A stretch of DNA of 54,680 nt. Source: Armatimonadetes bacterium JP3_11. GTDB taxonomy: Bacteria; Armatimonadota; Fimbriimonadia; Fimbriimonadales; GBS-DC. The notes beneath the pieces were generated by a model, which was not told the origin of the DNA, made no database searches, and saw nothing but the letters and a program-made list of their open reading frames with translations. The stretch lies in NCBI GenBank assembly GCA_002254605.1, contig NKPV01000003.1, forward strand, positions 1 to 54,680. The letters are read 5' to 3'. This document shows positions 9,092 to 18,395 of the stretch, in pieces. The position numbers and the translations under genes are program-made. The number at the start of each line of letters is the position of its first letter. Within the stretch, counting starts at the first letter, position 1.

Positions 9092-10087
9092 TTAGTTACC
9101 TCCATTGCCAGCAAGCGATTTGATATAGGCAATTAGTTGGACTAATTGCTCTTCGGATACTTGCCCCTGATAGGGGGGCATCAGGTTTTGATAGCCGGCG
9201 TGAATCTTTGCGCCGGGGTTCAAAATCGATTCGCGAATATACGCCTCATCACCCTTGACGGTGCGTCCGTCCGCGAGTTTGATTTCGCTGCCCCAGGTTT
9301 TGGTGATGTCGGGCACTTTGACGGCGGAGTTGGGGTTCAGGTGGCAAGCGTTGCAGCCGAGCGCTTTGAAGGTTTGTTCGCCTTGCTGGGCGAGGGTGAG
9401 CGTCCCGCCGCTTGTCGCGCCGCCGCCCATGCTGGTTGTGGCAGTCGCCAATCCCTGCCCCCCCTTCTCCAGCCACGCCTGAAACTCGTCCTCTGGCAGC
9501 ACGATCACTTTGCCAATCATCTCAGAGTGCTTCGTGCCGCAATACTCCGTACAGAACAGATGGTACTCTCCGGGCTTTGTGGGTGTGAAATACATCGCGT
9601 TGTAGCGCCCCGGCACGGCGTCGCGCTTAATACGAAACGCTGGGATGGAGAAGGCGTGGATGACATCCTGCGAGATGAGGCTCACCTTCACGAGGCGTCC
9701 CGCAGGCAGAGTGAGTACATTATTTTCGCGCACGCCGTTCGGGTGCTGACAGTGCCACATCCACTGTTTGCCGATGACGAACACCTCATAGTAGCCCTCA
9801 CGCGGGGCGTAGATATCGGCGTAGAGTTTGGTTGCCCAGCCGAAAATGACCAGCGCCAATATCAGAGGGATAATCGTCCATGCCAGTTCCACGCGCAGAT
9901 CGCTTTCGGTGGCGTTGGAGCGGTCTACCGCGTTGTTGTCCGCGCGGTAACGAACAGCGAGGTAGATCACCCCTAACAACACGATGACGCCGAACACGAC
10001 TGCCAGCAGCGTGATGGCCCAGTAGAGCAGCGAGATGTCCGCGCCCTCTTTAGAGGCTGTGGGCGGTACTAATGGGAAGTTCCACAT
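9092..10087 (-). CDS. ctaC: Cytochrome c oxidase subunit II with fused cytochrome c domain
   Basis: 331 aa. Two N-terminal membrane helices (about 21-46 and 69-90) anchor a periplasmic cupredoxin domain. The CuA ligands are visible as [10 protein letters not shown] and [13 protein letters not shown] Gly/Thr-rich linker ([13 protein letters not shown]) leads to a C-terminal cytochrome c domain with haem motif CNACH and candidate axial Met in NLMPPYQGQ. This fusion defines a caa3 oxidase: electrons enter through the attached haem c, pass to CuA and on to subunit I. Its start ATG shares one base with the TGA stop of the SCO gene (TGATG), which implies translational coupling. Confidence 0.97.
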   Translation of the reverse strand: MWNFPLVPPTASKEGADISLLYWAITLLAVVFGVIVLLGVIYLAVRYRADNNAVDRSNATESDLRVELAWTIIPLILALVIFGWATKLYADIYAPREGYYEVFVIGKQWMWHCQHPNGVRENNVLTLPAGRLVKVSLISQDVIHAFSIPAFRIKRDAVPGRYNAMYFTPTKPGEYHLFCTEYCGTKHSEMIGKVIVLPEDEFQAWLEKGGQGLATATTSMGGGATSGGTLTLAQQGEQTFKALGCNACHLNPNSAVKVPDITKTWGSEIKLADGRTVKGDEAYIRESILNPGAKIHAGYQNLMPPYQGQVSEEQLVQLIAYIKSLAGNGGN

Positions 10088-10971
10088 CAGTTATTCACCT
10101 CACTTGAATGGTCGGTTGTGTGTTTACGGCGTCGCTCTAACAGGAGCGCGCCGCCAATCAAGGTCGCTAAGCTGAGTACCGTAATGATACCCGCTAACTG
10201 GATCACACGCAGGATCACCAGCCCATAGCGTCCTGTGGATGGGTCGTACTGGAAGCAATACATCACGGCGCTCAGCACGGGGTTGCCGATTTTTCCTTGC
10301 GACGATTCCGCAAGGGCAAACTTCAGGTCACGCGCGGAAAATTCCACTCCCATCAGGTAGCGTGAGAGTTTCCCGTCGGGCGTAGCAACCATAATCCCTG
10401 CGCCATGGGCATACTGCTTAGTTTGTGGGTCGTAGGTGTATTTGAAGCCGACGGCGTCCGCCAAACGCTTGATGTTTTTCTCTTCGCCTACCAGGAAGTG
10501 CCACCCTTGCTCGGCGGTACCGTGTTTGTATTCCTTTGCGTAGTTCGCCTTCTTTTTGGCGGCGAGTTCGGGGGTCTCGGTCGGCGAAATGCTCACCGTC
10601 ACCACCTCAAACTCCTGCCCCGCTTTCCAGTCCAGCGCGTTCATCGCGCGCGTCAACTCATTCAGCACGACGGTACAGAGCATAGGGCACTCGTAGTACG
10701 CCAACACCAAAATCACGGGGCGCTTGCCGAAATAGTCGCCCAGTTTAACGGTTTTCCCTGACTCGTCTTTGAAGGTCAACTCTAACGGGATTTGTGCGCC
10801 CAGCTTCTGTTCGATTCCAATCTGGCTGGTGATACTCTCGTAGCGCTCTTTGGCGGCGGTCTCGCCGATTTCGCCGCTGGGACCCCGATAGAGTTGCGCC
10901 GACGCCCAACTCTGCAGTATGCTCCATACTAAGAGTCCAATCCATAGTCGGTTTCGATAGGTCATAGCCAT
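10087..10971 (-). CDS. SCO1/SenC-type copper chaperone for CuA assembly
   Basis: 294 aa. A signal/anchor (LWIGLLVWSILQSWASAQ) precedes a thioredoxin-like domain: GDYFGKRPVILVLAYYECPMLC holds the copper-binding CxxxC motif (CPMLC), and the downstream His lies in YAHGAGIMVATPDGKL. A C-terminal membrane helix (about 260-280, LAGIITVLSLATLIGGALLL) is followed by a basic, His-containing tail. SCO proteins deliver copper to, or reduce, the CuA site of subunit II, whose gene overlaps its stop codon. An SD-like GGAGCG precedes the ATG. Family identity is secure; I give no symbol because naming differs between organisms. Confidence 0.93.
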   Translation of the reverse strand: MAMTYRNRLWIGLLVWSILQSWASAQLYRGPSGEIGETAAKERYESITSQIGIEQKLGAQIPLELTFKDESGKTVKLGDYFGKRPVILVLAYYECPMLCTVVLNELTRAMNALDWKAGQEFEVVTVSISPTETPELAAKKKANYAKEYKHGTAEQGWHFLVGEEKNIKRLADAVGFKYTYDPQTKQYAHGAGIMVATPDGKLSRYLMGVEFSARDLKFALAESSQGKIGNPVLSAVMYCFQYDPSTGRYGLVILRVIQLAGIITVLSLATLIGGALLLERRRKHTTDHSSEVNN

Positions 10972-10990
10972 ACACGCTCCTTATGTATTA

Positions 10991-11383
10991 TTACAGCCCT
11001 TTTTGCAGGATTAGTTCCTTCGCGCGCTCCACGGGGATACGCACCTTGCCGGTTGTTTCGTCGAGGACTTCGTAGGTAGTCGTTTTACGCTGCTCTTCGG
11101 CGGCGAACTTTTCCCAATCGCGCATGGGGAAACCTTGCACGCGCGGCTCAGGGGGCAGTTGCCGCTGGAGCGCTTCAGGGCGCACCGAGGGCAAGTCTGC
11201 GCGTTGGTTTGGCAGCACCCACTGATACACAATCCACGAGATGATGAGCGTAGCAATCATCATAAACAGGATGAGCGCGAGGAACTGCGTCATTCGTCCA
11301 ACCGACAGATCGCGCTCCTCATACGGCTCCTTCTGGATTAGCTCCAACTCTTTTGGGTCTACGGGTTTCAGCATTTCCGCCAT
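10991..11383 (-). CDS. Small single-helix membrane protein of the ACIII-caa3 operon
   Basis: 130 aa. A charged N-terminus (to about residue 30) is followed by one membrane helix (MTQFLALILFMMIATLIISWIVYQW) and a periplasmic tail with PPEPRVQGFPMRDWEKF, a central Tyr, and KVRIPVERAKELIL at the end. From memory, small proteins with a similar PP.PRLQ..Y..G.VRIPI.RAM pattern recur in alternative complex III/oxidase clusters of several phyla. This suggests an accessory or assembly subunit between the two complexes; no activity can be assigned. It lies 12 bp from actF and 19 bp from the SCO gene. Confidence 0.75.
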   Translation of the reverse strand: MAEMLKPVDPKELELIQKEPYEERDLSVGRMTQFLALILFMMIATLIISWIVYQWVLPNQRADLPSVRPEALQRQLPPEPRVQGFPMRDWEKFAAEEQRKTTTYEVLDETTGKVRIPVERAKELILQKGL

Positions 11384-11395
11384 AGTTTCGCCTCC

Positions 11396-12613
11396 TTAGT
11401 GCGCCGCCTCCAGTAGACGCGGCTCGTTCTTGGGTACAAGGGCGCGCTTGAGCAAGTTGCCCAGCATCAAGTAAAACCAAATCCCACCCAAGCCCACGAA
11501 CGCCGCCACATCATAGAGACTGATGCTCAGCGTTTCGGACCACATCGGCTTAATCTGCCAGAAAATTTCCACGACGCGGATCGCCAACACAATGATCACA
11601 CCGACGAGCAGCTGTTTCGGTATCCACTTCGTGCGTGGCGCCATAAACCAGAAGAACGGGATGAAGAACTGGAATATCGGGATGAGGTACGCGATATACT
11701 GCCAGCCGCCCAGATTGCGCCGCAAATAGAACTGCGTGAACTCGTACAGGTTGCCCGAGTAGGTAATCAGCAGTTGTGAGAACGAGACATACGACCAGAA
11801 CACGCAGAGCGTGAACATAAAGTTGCCCCAGTCGCGGCGGTAGCCTTCATAGCCCTCGTGGTAGACGATGGGCTTATAGAGAGGCAGGTCGCGCCACGAG
11901 AGCACCATATACAGCGCGAGCGCGAGCATGTTTAGCCCGAAGCCCGCGATCATAATCACCGCATACATCGTGGAGAACCAGTGGGGCTGCAGCGACTGCC
12001 CCCAGTCGACCATCGCCAGGGTGAAAGTGATCATGAACACCACGATTCCGAACGCGGCGAAGCCCGAGCGTTGGCGCGAGAGGAACTCGGCTTTGACAGG
12101 GTCGCCGACCTCGTCTTCCTGTTTTGAGCCGTCCCAGAGCCGCTTGGCAAAGAATGCCCAAATCGCGATATAGATGACGGCAGCGATGGCGAAGCGCGTT
12201 TCGTTCAGCCACGGGCGCTTCGCCTGCAGCACAGGATCCGCAGCGACGACCTCTTTGTGTGTCCATTCAAAAATGTTGTGCGCTACGAACACATCATACA
12301 GAATCGGCAGCAGCGCCAACGCCATCAGGGGGAATATCAGCATCGCCGCCGATTCAAAAATGCGAATCAGCGGTAGTCCCCAGCGTCCTCGCACAGTGTG
12401 GAGCAGCAGGCTAAGCCCCAGCCCGCCCAGCGTCATGCCCATCCAATAGAAGAACGCGAGGTGGTAGCCTTGGAGAGCGAGCTTGGGGTTCGTCGCCAAG
12501 CCTGTCGCCCACACGGCTAAGCCCAGAATCCCCAGCCCCAGCGCGATGGGGCGTCCCCGCGTGATTCGCTGCCGAACTTCCTGTTCCGAGAGTGCCGTTG
12601 TTGTCGCTGCCAT
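11396..12613 (-). CDS. actF: Alternative complex III membrane subunit ActF
   Basis: 405 aa, about ten hydrophobic helices. It begins with a soluble stretch, then GRPIALGLGILGLAVWATGL and YHLAFFYWMGMTLGGLGLSLLLH, and includes LPILYDVFVAHNIFEW and WFSTMYAVIMIAGFGLNMLALAL, which are typical of ActF. ActF is a quinol:cytochrome c oxidoreductase membrane subunit that pairs with ActD and lies beside ActC in the complex. Two bp separate it from actE. It is followed by the small membrane protein that bridges to the oxidase genes. Assignment rests on helix content, sequence and the canonical gene order A-B-C-D-E-F. Confidence 0.92.
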   Translation of the reverse strand: MAATTTALSEQEVRQRITRGRPIALGLGILGLAVWATGLATNPKLALQGYHLAFFYWMGMTLGGLGLSLLLHTVRGRWGLPLIRIFESAAMLIFPLMALALLPILYDVFVAHNIFEWTHKEVVAADPVLQAKRPWLNETRFAIAAVIYIAIWAFFAKRLWDGSKQEDEVGDPVKAEFLSRQRSGFAAFGIVVFMITFTLAMVDWGQSLQPHWFSTMYAVIMIAGFGLNMLALALYMVLSWRDLPLYKPIVYHEGYEGYRRDWGNFMFTLCVFWSYVSFSQLLITYSGNLYEFTQFYLRRNLGGWQYIAYLIPIFQFFIPFFWFMAPRTKWIPKQLLVGVIIVLAIRVVEIFWQIKPMWSETLSISLYDVAAFVGLGGIWFYLMLGNLLKRALVPKNEPRLLEAAH

Positions 12614-12615
12614 GC

Positions 12616-13290
12616 TTAGTTCTCCTGCGCAAGATTGCGTGGCTGACGCTCGCGTTTTGCCTGCTCCGCTTGCGCCAGCTTCTCGATATCCTCTGGAGCT
12701 AAATCTTTCAGGTTCGCGTTCTGGCTGAGTTGCAGCACGCGCACATAAGCCGCCACTGCCCAGAGTTCTTCATCGGTCATCCGCGAGCCATAGCCGTACA
12801 TAATGCCGAAGCCGTATTTACCCGAGCTGAAGAAGTAGCCTATCGGCTGCGTGAGGAGCTGCTCGCGCACCAGCGACGGTACGGGTCGAGGCCACTGCCC
12901 ACGCAAGGCGATCATGCCTTTGCCGTCGCCTGCGCGCCCGTGACACTGGGCACAGAAGATGTTATACTTCTCCTGTCCCTTGTTCAGAAACTCGCGCGTG
13001 AGCTTGACCTGCGGCGGTAGTTTCGTGAGCAGGTTGCCCTGCGAATCCTTGCCCGTAATGAACGGATCGTTCGGGTCTTGCAGTTTGCCTCGCGCGATGG
13101 TGTTTTCTGGCATCGGGCGCGAACCGTCGCCGTAAATCTTGCCATCGAAGCCCTTCACCGGGTCTGTGAGGGCATAAAATTCGCTATTCGCCTGTGCCTT
13201 AACTTTCTGCTGCACCCACATATCGGTGCGGCAGCCTGTGAGTACCAGCAAGCTCAGCGCCAGCAGTCCACCAAGCGCGTATCGTTTCAT
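12616..13290 (-). CDS. actE: Alternative complex III monohaem cytochrome c subunit ActE (lipoprotein)
   Basis: 224 aa from ATG 13290; the track's GTG one codon earlier is inside the actD stop region. A lipoprotein signal (LLALSLLVLTGC) is followed by about 90 residues and a class I cytochrome c domain with FCAQCHGRAGDGKG. The likely axial methionine lies in MYGYGSRMTDEELW. ActE is thought to hand electrons from the ActB/ActA side to the oxidase. The start shares one base with the TGA of actD (TGATG), a coupling signal. Confidence 0.93.
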   Translation of the reverse strand: MKRYALGGLLALSLLVLTGCRTDMWVQQKVKAQANSEFYALTDPVKGFDGKIYGDGSRPMPENTIARGKLQDPNDPFITGKDSQGNLLTKLPPQVKLTREFLNKGQEKYNIFCAQCHGRAGDGKGMIALRGQWPRPVPSLVREQLLTQPIGYFFSSGKYGFGIMYGYGSRMTDEELWAVAAYVRVLQLSQNANLKDLAPEDIEKLAQAEQAKRERQPRNLAQEN

Positions 13291-13838
13291 CACTCGGGCA
13301 CCTCCGCGATGCTAATCGGGTTCAGCGACTGCAGAAACTCGTACACCTTATCGCGGTTGAAATTCGGGTCCTTGCTCTCGATGCAGACGAAGAAACGGTC
13401 GGTGCTGGCGCGAGCGAACTGGGGCACATTGAACACGGGGTGGTAGTAGGTGAGCATGCGGTTATAGATATGCGTGCCGAAGAACGCGCCGAACGCCGCC
13501 GCCAACACCATGCCCTCAAAAGTAATCGGGATGAAGTAAGGCCAGCTGAGCAGGTCACGCCCCGCCACATTCAGCGGATAGTCGACCAAGCTCGTCCATG
13601 CCTGCAGGCTGAACGCGCCGATGGCGCCGAGAAGCCCCATCGTGAACACCGTCCAGGGCACCTTGGCTTCTTTGACGCCCATCGCGGCGGTCAGCCCGTG
13701 GATGGGGAACGGCGTGTAGCAGTCGAAGTTGCGGTAGCCGGCATCGCGGGTGCGTCGCGCCGCCTCCAGCAGCTGGTCGGGCGTCTCAAACTCCGCCATG
13801 ATGCCGTAGAGCCGGGGAGCGGTCTCTGGGTGTGCCAT
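13290..13838 (-). CDS. actD: Alternative complex III subunit ActD (DUF3341)
   Basis: 182 aa. The N-terminal soluble part has the DUF3341 pattern ETPDQLLEAARRTRDAGYRNF, then DCYTPFPIHGLTAAMG. Two membrane helices follow (about 61-79 and 100-120). The C-terminus carries DRFFVCIESKDPNFNRDKVYEFLQSL. It is a structural membrane subunit of the quinol:cytochrome c oxidoreductase. Its ATG shares one base with the TAA of actC (TAATG), and its stop overlaps the actE start in the same way. Confidence 0.93.
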   Translation of the reverse strand: MAHPETAPRLYGIMAEFETPDQLLEAARRTRDAGYRNFDCYTPFPIHGLTAAMGVKEAKVPWTVFTMGLLGAIGAFSLQAWTSLVDYPLNVAGRDLLSWPYFIPITFEGMVLAAAFGAFFGTHIYNRMLTYYHPVFNVPQFARASTDRFFVCIESKDPNFNRDKVYEFLQSLNPISIAEVPE

Positions 13839-15274
13839 TACTGACCACCTCCTTGCGGGGCGGGTGCGGTGGGCTTGCTCTTATGGGTGTGTGCGCCGCC
13901 GTGCCCGTTATGCCCGTGATAGAGTTTGTACCAGAGCTCCTTCAACTCCGCCACCGCCAACATCGGGATAAATCGCGCGAACACGAACATCATCATAATG
14001 AAAAAGCCGATTGTGCCCAGATAGAGCCACCAGTCGTTAATCGTGGGAGTGTACATGCCCCACGCCGACGGGGTGAAGTCACGATGCAGGCTCATCACCA
14101 CAATCACGAACCGCTCGAACCACATCCCGATGTTCACGATAATCGAGATGATGAACAGCGCCAGCAAGTTCTGCCGAATCTTAGGCGACCAGAGCAGTTG
14201 GGGCACGATGCCATTGCAGAAAATCAGCGCCCAGTACGCCGCCCAGTACGGACCGAAGAATCGGTTCACCACCAAGAACTGCTCGAACTGGTTGCCACTG
14301 TACCAGCCGAAGAACATCTCGCACAGGTAGCCGTAGAACACTATCCAGCCCGTGGCGAGCATCACCTTTGCCATCCAGTCGATGTGGTTCATGGTGATGT
14401 AGTCTTGCAGTTTAGGATACAGGATGCGGAACGGGATGACGAGGGTGAGCACCATCGCGAACCCCGAGAAGATGGCGCCTGCGACAAAGTAAGGTGGGAA
14501 GATGGTGACATGCCAGCCTGGTACGATAGAAATCGCGAAGTCTAACGACACGATGGAGTGTACCGACAGTACCAGGGGTGTGGACAGCCCTGCCAGCAAC
14601 AGGTACGCCTGCTCCCAGCGCAGCCAGTGGATGGCGGAGTTGCGCCACCCCAGTGCAAAGATACCGTTCAGCACACGGGAAATTTGGCTCTTGGCGCGGT
14701 CGCGCATCTTCGCCAAGTCGGGGATCAGCCCCATGTACCAGAACAGCACGGAAACCGTGAAGTAGGTGGACACCGCCCACACATCCCACTCCAGCGGGCT
14801 GCGGAACTGGGGCCACATCGCCAGCCAGTTGGGGATGGGGAACAGCCAGTACGCCACCCAGGGTCGCCCCGTGTGGAACAGCGGGAAGATGCCTGCGCAC
14901 ATCACGGCGAAAATCGTCATCGCTTCCGCGAACCGGTTGATAGACATGCGCCAGGCTTGTCGCAGCAGGAGCAAAATCGCGGAGATGAGCGTCCCCGCGT
15001 GCCCAATACCGATCCACCAAACGAAGTTGATGATGGCGAATCCCCATGCGACGGGCTGATTGATGCCCCAGATTCCTAAGCCTACAGCTACCAGATACAC
15101 GAGCGCCATCAGCAACGCGAACGCGCCGATCAGCCCCAGCCCGAACATAATCGTCCACGCCATCGGGTGGCGCTCCATCGGGATGCTGGTAATCTGATCC
15201 GTGATGCGCTCGTAGGTCTGCTGCCCCTCAAATAGAGGGAACTCCTTGATTTCTGCCTTAATGGTCTGTTGCAT
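13838..15274 (-). CDS. actC: Alternative complex III NrfD-like membrane subunit ActC
   Basis: 478 aa with about ten membrane helices. It belongs to the NrfD/PsrC superfamily and holds the quinol-binding site. Landmarks include NQPVAWGFAIINFVWWIGIGHAGTLISAILLL, RPWVAYWLFPIPN, SVHSIVSLDFAISIVPGWHVTIFPPYFVAGAIFSGFAM and LGTIGFFIMMMFVFARFIPM. The tail is rich in His, Gly and Pro (HGHNGHGGAHTHKSKPT), possibly exposed to the cytoplasm. The start overlaps the end of actB by 17 bp, and GGAGG precedes the ATG. Confidence 0.94.
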   Translation of the reverse strand: MQQTIKAEIKEFPLFEGQQTYERITDQITSIPMERHPMAWTIMFGLGLIGAFALLMALVYLVAVGLGIWGINQPVAWGFAIINFVWWIGIGHAGTLISAILLLLRQAWRMSINRFAEAMTIFAVMCAGIFPLFHTGRPWVAYWLFPIPNWLAMWPQFRSPLEWDVWAVSTYFTVSVLFWYMGLIPDLAKMRDRAKSQISRVLNGIFALGWRNSAIHWLRWEQAYLLLAGLSTPLVLSVHSIVSLDFAISIVPGWHVTIFPPYFVAGAIFSGFAMVLTLVIPFRILYPKLQDYITMNHIDWMAKVMLATGWIVFYGYLCEMFFGWYSGNQFEQFLVVNRFFGPYWAAYWALIFCNGIVPQLLWSPKIRQNLLALFIISIIVNIGMWFERFVIVVMSLHRDFTPSAWGMYTPTINDWWLYLGTIGFFIMMMFVFARFIPMLAVAELKELWYKLYHGHNGHGGAHTHKSKPTAPAPQGGGQ

Positions 15275-18200
15275 GGCTTGCCTCCGCGCCGCTCAGTTCT
15301 GGATTCGGATTGTCGATTTTGGCGAGGTAAGTGGTTCGTGGTCGGGCGTTCAGCTCGCCCAGAATTGTGAAGTTATGCGGCTGTTGTCGCATCTGATGCA
15401 CGCGGCTCTGGGGATCGTTCAGATCGCCGAACACGATTGCTTGGGTGGGGCACGCTTGCTGACACGCCGTAACCACTTCGCCATCGCGAATGCGTCGGTT
15501 CTCGCGCTTGGCTAAGATGCGCGCCTTGCTAATCCGCTGCACGCAGTAGGTGCACTTCTCCATCACACCGCGCCCGCGCACCGTGACATCGGGGTTTTGC
15601 AGCAGGTGCAGCACAGGCGACTTCATGTAGCTGTAGCGATAGTAGTTGAAGCGTCGCACCTTGTACGGGCAGTTGTTGGAGCAGTAGCGTGTGCCCACGC
15701 AGCGGTTATAAACCATCGCGTTCAGCCCCTCGTGATCGTGTACGGTTGCCGCCACAGGACACACCAGCTCACACGGGGCGTTCTCACACTGCATACAGGG
15801 GATGGGCATCTGGTACACGCGCGGGTTCTCTGCTTTGCCCTTGAAGTAGCGGTCGATGCGCAGCCACAGCATTTCGCGCCCGCGCATCACCTCTTCCTTG
15901 CCCACGACGGGGATGTTGTTCTCCGCTTGGCAAGCCGTGACACACGCGCTACAACCCGTGCAGACGGTGGGGTCAATCACCATCGCCCATGCGTAGCGAT
16001 AGTTGTCGGGGTTCTCGTAGCGGTCATAAGTCCACCGCTCCGGATACATCGTCGGATGTTTCCACTCGTAGCCCTTGCGGTGCGACTTGTTTTTCAGCTC
16101 CGGGTCCTGCTTGAACTCCTCCAGCAGCCCAGTTAGAATGATAGGACGATGTTGCGTGCTGTCTAAATGGATGTCCCCTTTCTGGCGCGTGTCGATAAGG
16201 TGATGCTCTTCGGTGCGCGCTACGGGATACCGCTCGGCTTGCGGGACGACCTCCACGCCGGTACGAATCCAGGGCGAATCCGAGGTGCGTAGCAGGTAGG
16301 CGTTGAACCCGGCGCCAGAACCTTTTTCGCCGGCGCGGGTGCGCCCATAGCCCAGATGGAGCGTGATGCAGTCGTCGGCGTGTCCTGGAATCGGGTACGC
16401 CGCCACGCGCATCGCCTGCCCGTTCACGCTGAGCGTCACAATCGGCGCGTCGCCTTTCACAAACGAGGCGTCCTCAAAGAACGCCCAAGTGCCCTTGCGG
16501 CGCAGTCCAAGCGCCTCAAAGGTCTTGAGGCTCATGTAAGCGAGGTTGTCCCAGCACACGCGCGTGACGGGCTTGGGCAGTTCTTGGAGCCATGCGTTGT
16601 TGGCGAACCGTCCGTCGTACACGGTGGGGTCGGGCGCAAAGCGCAGTTCGTAGGTCTTGACGCTCGCTTGTACGGGGGCAAGTTCGTAGATTGGCGCTTG
16701 CACAATAAGCGGCGTCTGCTTCAGCGCAACCTGCGTGACGGGCTTCGCGGTGCGGGGCAGCACGCCGTCATGCACGCCTTTGCGCCACACGGCGTCGAAC
16801 TGCGCGTCGGGCGCCAGCTTCGCCTGCTTCCAATAGTCCTGTACTAACTTGAAGGTCTCACCCGGCGCGCCGTTGAGTTGCGCCATCACCTCCAACGCGC
16901 TGCGCGTGTTGGGATAGAGCGGGAAAATCAATGGTTGCTGAATGGTGACCGTGCCGTCGAACGCGCGCACATCGCCCCATGTCTCAAATGGGTGGCTTTC
17001 GGGCAAGTGCCACACGCACAGCGCAGCGGTCTCATCCACATACATCCCGTGATGGACGCTGAACGGCACTTTCGGGATGAGGTCTTTGAAGTTCAAGTCG
17101 GCGGGGGCATTGTAGGCGGGGTTCACGCCGCCCAGCATAATCAGCACTTCCACCGCGTTGTTTTTCAGGTCGTCGGCGAGCTGCTTGATGTCTTGCATGT
17201 GCAGCACGGGCTTCTCTTCGGGGGGCGCGGTGAACACGACCGTCTTACCCAAGTTGCCCAGGTGCGCGTTGATGGCGTGGGCGATGGCGTGGACGGCGGG
17301 TGGCTGTGCCTCGCCGACGATTACAAGGCTCTCGCCCCGATGCGCCGCCAAGTCGCCTGCCGCGACTTGCGCCCATTTCTGCTCGGTCTCGGTCAGCTCG
17401 CCCTCAACGGTTGCCTGTACTGGCGCTCCAAGCAGTCGGGCAATCTCGTACAGCAGGCGTGCGATCTTGCTGGAGCGGATAGGCAGATGCTCATCCGCTG
17501 TCATGCCTGTCACCGTGAACATCGGCTCCGCGACATAGAGGCGGTTCATTTCGGTCTGCCCTGCGCGGATGCGTCTGCCGTCGGCGAACTCACGGGCATA
17601 GCGCACGGCGCCTGGCTCGGTATACAGAAAATCGCTGTCCAGCGCGACAATGACCTTCGCGTTGCGCAGGCGATAGATGGGGTTGAGCCACTCGCCGAAC
17701 GCGAGCCGTGCGCCTTCGTACACATTGTCGCGATTCACAGGCTCATATTGGTACCACTTCGCCTGCGGATAGGTCTGCAGGAACTTCTGAATCTGCGCAG
17801 CGAGCGATGGGGAAACCACACGCCCCGTGAGGATTCGGATGCCTGCGCCGCCTTTGGCGGCTTGCTGTCCCAGCGCGTTTTGCACATCGGCTTCAAACGC
17901 TCGCCAAGTTTCGGGGCGTCCAAAACGCAGCACAGTCTGCGAGCGGTCAGGGTCATAGAGGTCTAAGATTTGGGCTTGCGTGATGGCGTCGGTCGCGCCG
18001 AGGCTGGTCGGGTGGTCGGGGTTACCTTCCAGTTTGACGGGGCGCCCTTCGTACACGCGCCCCAGCACGCCAATCGCGTAGCCGTTGGTCAGCACCGCCG
18101 TCGCGTAGTAGTTCGAGACGCCCACCGTGCGGTCGGTCGGCGTCTTGGGACGCGAGATGACAGGACCCTGCGGCTTATAGCCGCACGCCGAGAGCCCCGC

Positions 18201-18386
18201 CAGCGCCATCGACGCGCCCATGAGCTTCAGAAACTGCCGACGGCTCACGAAGTCGCCCAGCGGCGCCGCCTGGCTCGGAAACTCCCGCTTCAGAATCTCC
18301 TCAAACTCAGGCGATTGCTCTAACTCGCTCAGGCTCCGCCAAAACTGTTCGCCTGCGCCTTGAGTCTCCTTGCGTGTCGCTTCCAT
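15258..18386 (-). CDS. actB: Alternative complex III iron-sulfur subunit ActB (molybdopterin-like plus ferredoxin domains)
   Basis: 1042 aa. A Tat-type motif SRRQFLKLMG with hydrophobic stretch ALAGLSACG lies near residues 47-70, which indicates export of the folded protein. A molybdopterin-oxidoreductase-like domain fills residues 80-700, but family members carry no molybdenum cofactor. The C-terminal ferredoxin-like domain contains CTGCSACVTACQAENNIP, CMQCENAPCELVCP, CVGTRYCSNNCPYKVRRF, CTYCVQ and CQQACPTQAIVFGD, enough cysteines for three 4Fe-4S and one 3Fe-4S cluster as in known ActB. It passes electrons from quinol to the haem subunits. SD AAGGAGG precedes the ATG; actA ends 9 bp upstream. 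Confidence 0.96.
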   Translation of the reverse strand: MEATRKETQGAGEQFWRSLSELEQSPEFEEILKREFPSQAAPLGDFVSRRQFLKLMGASMALAGLSACGYKPQGPVISRPKTPTDRTVGVSNYYATAVLTNGYAIGVLGRVYEGRPVKLEGNPDHPTSLGATDAITQAQILDLYDPDRSQTVLRFGRPETWRAFEADVQNALGQQAAKGGAGIRILTGRVVSPSLAAQIQKFLQTYPQAKWYQYEPVNRDNVYEGARLAFGEWLNPIYRLRNAKVIVALDSDFLYTEPGAVRYAREFADGRRIRAGQTEMNRLYVAEPMFTVTGMTADEHLPIRSSKIARLLYEIARLLGAPVQATVEGELTETEQKWAQVAAGDLAAHRGESLVIVGEAQPPAVHAIAHAINAHLGNLGKTVVFTAPPEEKPVLHMQDIKQLADDLKNNAVEVLIMLGGVNPAYNAPADLNFKDLIPKVPFSVHHGMYVDETAALCVWHLPESHPFETWGDVRAFDGTVTIQQPLIFPLYPNTRSALEVMAQLNGAPGETFKLVQDYWKQAKLAPDAQFDAVWRKGVHDGVLPRTAKPVTQVALKQTPLIVQAPIYELAPVQASVKTYELRFAPDPTVYDGRFANNAWLQELPKPVTRVCWDNLAYMSLKTFEALGLRRKGTWAFFEDASFVKGDAPIVTLSVNGQAMRVAAYPIPGHADDCITLHLGYGRTRAGEKGSGAGFNAYLLRTSDSPWIRTGVEVVPQAERYPVARTEEHHLIDTRQKGDIHLDSTQHRPIILTGLLEEFKQDPELKNKSHRKGYEWKHPTMYPERWTYDRYENPDNYRYAWAMVIDPTVCTGCSACVTACQAENNIPVVGKEEVMRGREMLWLRIDRYFKGKAENPRVYQMPIPCMQCENAPCELVCPVAATVHDHEGLNAMVYNRCVGTRYCSNNCPYKVRRFNYYRYSYMKSPVLHLLQNPDVTVRGRGVMEKCTYCVQRISKARILAKRENRRIRDGEVVTACQQACPTQAIVFGDLNDPQSRVHQMRQQPHNFTILGELNARPRTTYLAKIDNPNPELSGAEASHATDH

Positions 18387-18395
18387 CGCTCCTCC

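Noticed and set aside
16878-17966. 362-aa plus-strand ORF
   Set aside because: Antisense shadow of actB; no SD and no recognisable motif.
15258-18386. actB read as a molybdopterin oxidoreductase such as a nitrate or polysulfide reductase
   Set aside because: Its place between the pentahaem actA and actC-F, and the fused ferredoxin domain with a Tat signal, are those of alternative complex III ActB, which carries no molybdenum cofactor.
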